From: Komarekiella atlantica HA4396-MV6
GTDB lineage: Bacteria; Cyanobacteriota; Cyanobacteriia; Cyanobacteriales; Nostocaceae
Length of the DNA: 32,024 nt
Direction: 5' to 3'
Assembly (NCBI GenBank): GCA_019359395.1
Contig: JAHHHK010000053.1
Span: forward strand, 1 to 32,024
Shown: in pieces, positions 29,816-32,024 of the stretch
Layout of the letters: every line of letters begins with the position of its first letter
Position numbering within the stretch: position 1 is the stretch's first letter
Notes under the pieces: model-generated
Database searches by the model: none
What the model was told of the DNA's origin: nothing
The model's input: only the letters and a program-made list of their open reading frames with translations
Made by a program: the position numbers and the translations under genes

Positions 29816-31012
29816 ATGGAAACCAAGACTAAGAAAGTTCAATTTGTTATTAAATCTTCTAAATTTTGTAACCTGCGATGTCGTTATTGCTATGAATTTT
29901 TAGAACTTGGTAATAGGGAAGCGATTACGCTAGATCAATTAAAGCAAATGTACAAGCATATTGCTAGCTATTATCTAAAATTGGAGCATCCTGTAGAAAT
30001 TGAGTTTATTTGGCATGGTGGAGAACCTCTCTTGCAAACGCCAGATTATTACTGGCAAACCTTTGATCAGCAACAACAAATTTTTGCTGAACTAAGAGGC
30101 AATATTACAAATAGTGTACAAACTAATCTAACTTTACTTAGTAAAAAACATATTCAATTATTAAGAAGTGGCTTTGATGGTGTTGGTGTTTCTGTAGATT
30201 TGTTTGGAGGCTTACGCGTCAATCAAGCTAATACTGATTCTCAGAAAATTGTGTTAAATAATATGAATCGTCTGAGAGAAGAAAATATTCTCTTTGCATG
30301 TATTACTGTTTTAACTAAATTGAATTTGCCTTATATTCGAGAAATTTATAAATTTTATGAAAGTAGAAATATTTCTTTTCGGATTTTGCCTTTATTTAAG
30401 GGCGCATTCGATGGACAACATACAGGATTTGAAATTGATGACAACGATGTATTAAAAGCTTTTTGTACTTTAGTTGACTTATGGATGGAGAGCGATCAAT
30501 TAGTTGCAGTTAGCCCACTTATCGAGTATATTGCACAGATTCTTCATTATTACACTCCAAATTGCGAGCCTTATTTTTATAATAAACTAGAATGGGAATC
30601 AGTTTATTTAGTAAATGTCAACGGCGATATTTACAGTTATGCAGATGCTTACAATTCTAATTTTTGTCATGGTAATTTATTTACTACAGCTATGGAAGAG
30701 ATAGTTTTGGGAATTGCTCATCAAAAAGCAATAGCAGCAGCAGAAGAACGTATAATCTCTACTTGTACATCATGTCGATTTTTTGGTAGCTGTAGTGGCT
30801 ACCCAGTTGCGGAATTAAGTATCCCAAACAATCAGATTGATAAACAAGGTAGAATTTATTGTCATAGAGAAAAAGAAGTTTTACAACATATCGAAATACG
30901 TTTAATACAAGCTGGAATTATTGATCCAATAAAAGGTAGTCTTAACAATATGGAACTTGGATCTTTGTCTAAATCTCTAGCTGCTATACCCACACTAGAT
31001 TCTCCTGTTTGA
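29816..31012 (+). CDS. Radical SAM/SPASM maturase, GRRM/OscB-like
   Basis: This 398-residue protein has the radical SAM motif C18-NLR-C22-RY-C25, GGEP at 68-71, and a C-terminal SPASM region. The SPASM region has NGDIYSYADAYN (269-280), C284, C317-x2-C320-x5-C326 and C349, enough for one or two auxiliary Fe-S clusters. This is the layout of GRRM/OscB/XyeB-type enzymes that form three-residue cyclophane links on precursor peptides. Its likely substrate is the RYPW-repeat precursor 690 bases upstream. An AAGGAG lies 15 bases before the ATG and another AAAGG just before it. The next gene follows after 50 bases, so both are probably one operon. Confidence 0.85.
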   Translation: METKTKKVQFVIKSSKFCNLRCRYCYEFLELGNREAITLDQLKQMYKHIASYYLKLEHPVEIEFIWHGGEPLLQTPDYYWQTFDQQQQIFAELRGNITNSVQTNLTLLSKKHIQLLRSGFDGVGVSVDLFGGLRVNQANTDSQKIVLNNMNRLREENILFACITVLTKLNLPYIREIYKFYESRNISFRILPLFKGAFDGQHTGFEIDDNDVLKAFCTLVDLWMESDQLVAVSPLIEYIAQILHYYTPNCEPYFYNKLEWESVYLVNVNGDIYSYADAYNSNFCHGNLFTTAMEEIVLGIAHQKAIAAAEERIISTCTSCRFFGSCSGYPVAELSIPNNQIDKQGRIYCHREKEVLQHIEIRLIQAGIIDPIKGSLNNMELGSLSKSLAAIPTLDSPV

Positions 31013-31062
31013 GTAAAATATAATTTTTCAAAATTGGACTAAATAACTACTAAATAAAATCA

Positions 31063-31950
31063 ATGTTAATTAAGAAGACTTTAGAATTACAGAAGGGAAT
31101 TAAAATTTTTTTTCAAACAGATATTGATTTTGAAAAACATAGAATTTTTCTAAGTTCAGGCACGTCAACAGAAGTTGAACAGACATTGGCTCAGATTAAA
31201 TATTGTAAAGGTGCTTTCGTGCCCAAAGAATCATGGAGAGAACCAAACATTGAAGAAAAAACCCTCTTGGGTATAAATGAACAGTTAGTAAATATTAACA
31301 TGTGGGACTTACATCAATATATAGGGTTAATTCGTATCCCTGATAAGGTTTTAGCACCACTGGAAGCAATACTAGAAAATGTTAGGAAGAGTCCTGCAAT
31401 TGCACTAGAAGAATGGCAAGCTGTTGTTACACATCCAGAAGTTGAAAATGTTATTGTAGAAGTTAGCAACTATCTAATGCCCTATTGTCTATTCAGACAT
31501 AGATTTAAAGTATTAGGTCTGTATATTAAGCCGCCTGGATTGAAAACAGTGACAGTTAATTCCGTCAACAATCAATCCGAAAATCTTTATATCGGTATGC
31601 ACTTAGATAGTTGGGATAGATATCCTCTCAGACGTAGACATAAATCAAGAAATCGCATATGTATTAATTTGGGTTGTGAAGATCGCTTCTTTTTGTTTAT
31701 CAATTTAACTTTGATAGATATGTTTTACGCTTTAGGTTTGTTAATTCCTAAAGACATTCATAAGCATTATCGAGGAACCGAATTAGGAAACGAGTTTATG
31801 AAACAATATCCTTCATACCCGGTAGTTAAACTTACAGTAAGACCAAATGAGGCATACATTGCCCCTACCGATAATTTAATTCATGATGCTTCTACAAGGG
31901 GTAGAGCTGGCGAAGCTGTGATGAAGTGCAAACTAAACTGTTTAGTTTAA
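31063..31950 (+). CDS. Putative Fe(II)/2-oxoglutarate-dependent oxygenase
   Basis: This 295-residue protein has the double-stranded beta-helix signature: H180-L-D182 (MHLDSWD) as the metal-binding HxD, a distal H274 (NLIHDAST) and R281 as a candidate 2-oxoglutarate anchor. Typical strands (NRICINLGC, FFLFINLTL) lie between. The metal-triad spacing fits the family. It follows the radical SAM maturase by 50 bases, so I infer that it hydroxylates or otherwise oxidises the same peptide after cyclophane formation. No ribosome-binding site precedes the ATG. The assignment rests on the motif pattern alone. Confidence 0.6.
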   Translation: MLIKKTLELQKGIKIFFQTDIDFEKHRIFLSSGTSTEVEQTLAQIKYCKGAFVPKESWREPNIEEKTLLGINEQLVNINMWDLHQYIGLIRIPDKVLAPLEAILENVRKSPAIALEEWQAVVTHPEVENVIVEVSNYLMPYCLFRHRFKVLGLYIKPPGLKTVTVNSVNNQSENLYIGMHLDSWDRYPLRRRHKSRNRICINLGCEDRFFLFINLTLIDMFYALGLLIPKDIHKHYRGTELGNEFMKQYPSYPVVKLTVRPNEAYIAPTDNLIHDASTRGRAGEAVMKCKLNCLV

Positions 31951-32024
31951 CAACGGAGCATAATCATAGACGTTTCTCTCTTGGCTACGCATTTTGTATC
32001 TCAGATTCTAATTCTCAATAAATC
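31951..32024. other. Window-edge intergenic sequence
   Basis: No feature seen in the last 74 bases. An exporter or leader peptidase for the peptides may lie beyond the edge. Confidence 0.3.

Noticed and set aside
1-32024. tRNA, rRNA, riboswitch or CRISPR features
   Set aside because: I looked for cloverleaf-like and repeat-spacer patterns and saw none.

Overview
The window looks like DNA from a filamentous, Nostoc-type cyanobacterium. GCGATCGC (HIP1) octamers are scattered through the first 16 kb, and the gene families (RTX protein, Rpn nuclease, Cys-paired membrane protein, double-glycine peptides, GRRM-type radical SAM enzyme) are typical of that group. The density of small hypotheticals, DNA-binding proteins, a ribbon-helix-helix regulator and mobile DNA suggests a plasmid or large genomic island. 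No rRNA, tRNA or CRISPR array was seen.

Layout. (1) 1-12.5 kb is mostly minus strand: tightly packed, often overlapping small genes of unknown function, including coiled-coil, membrane and HTH-like proteins. It is broken by a plus-strand gene pair with a terminator (4.6-5.5 kb), an RTX beta-roll protein (5.8-7.0 kb) and an Rpn/PD-(D/E)XK gene (10.2-11.0 kb) whose 3' junction has been duplicated. (2) 12.5-16.1 kb is plus strand: an RHH regulator, a 46-aa coiled-coil peptide, a 544-aa DNA-binding/coiled-coil protein and a winged-helix-like gene. (3) 16,097-20,012 is a complete transposon of Tn552/Tn5053 type with a serine recombinase, a TniA-like DDE transposase and a TniB-like ATPase. It sits between perfect 243-bp terminal inverted repeats and a GATAAC target duplication, and has split the winged-helix-like gene. 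The two halves rejoin in frame to give about 390 aa.

(4) 20.3-32.0 kb is AT-rich and nearly HIP1-free, with a different character: a ribosomally synthesised peptide (RiPP) island. Six small genes encode peptides whose leaders all end in GG exactly 12 residues from a conserved Leu. Around them lies a recurring intergenic element, GGAATA-N18-TTATAA with conserved flanks, found in six full and two partial copies, which I interpret as a shared promoter. Several copies have been orphaned by insertions: IS1, an IS630 remnant, an IS5-like remnant, an integrase remnant and a MITE. A complete IS with an A_AAA_AAG frameshift site lies at 21.0-22.7 kb.

(5) At the right end is a second RiPP unit. A secreted precursor carries three RYPW(G/D) repeats and a Pro-Asn-Gly-Ser tail. 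It is followed by a GRRM/OscB-like radical SAM/SPASM maturase and a protein with the HxD...H...R pattern of Fe(II)/2-oxoglutarate oxygenases. The likely sequence of events is aromatic crosslinking by the radical SAM enzyme, oxidation by the second enzyme and export. No exporter or leader peptidase is visible in the window.
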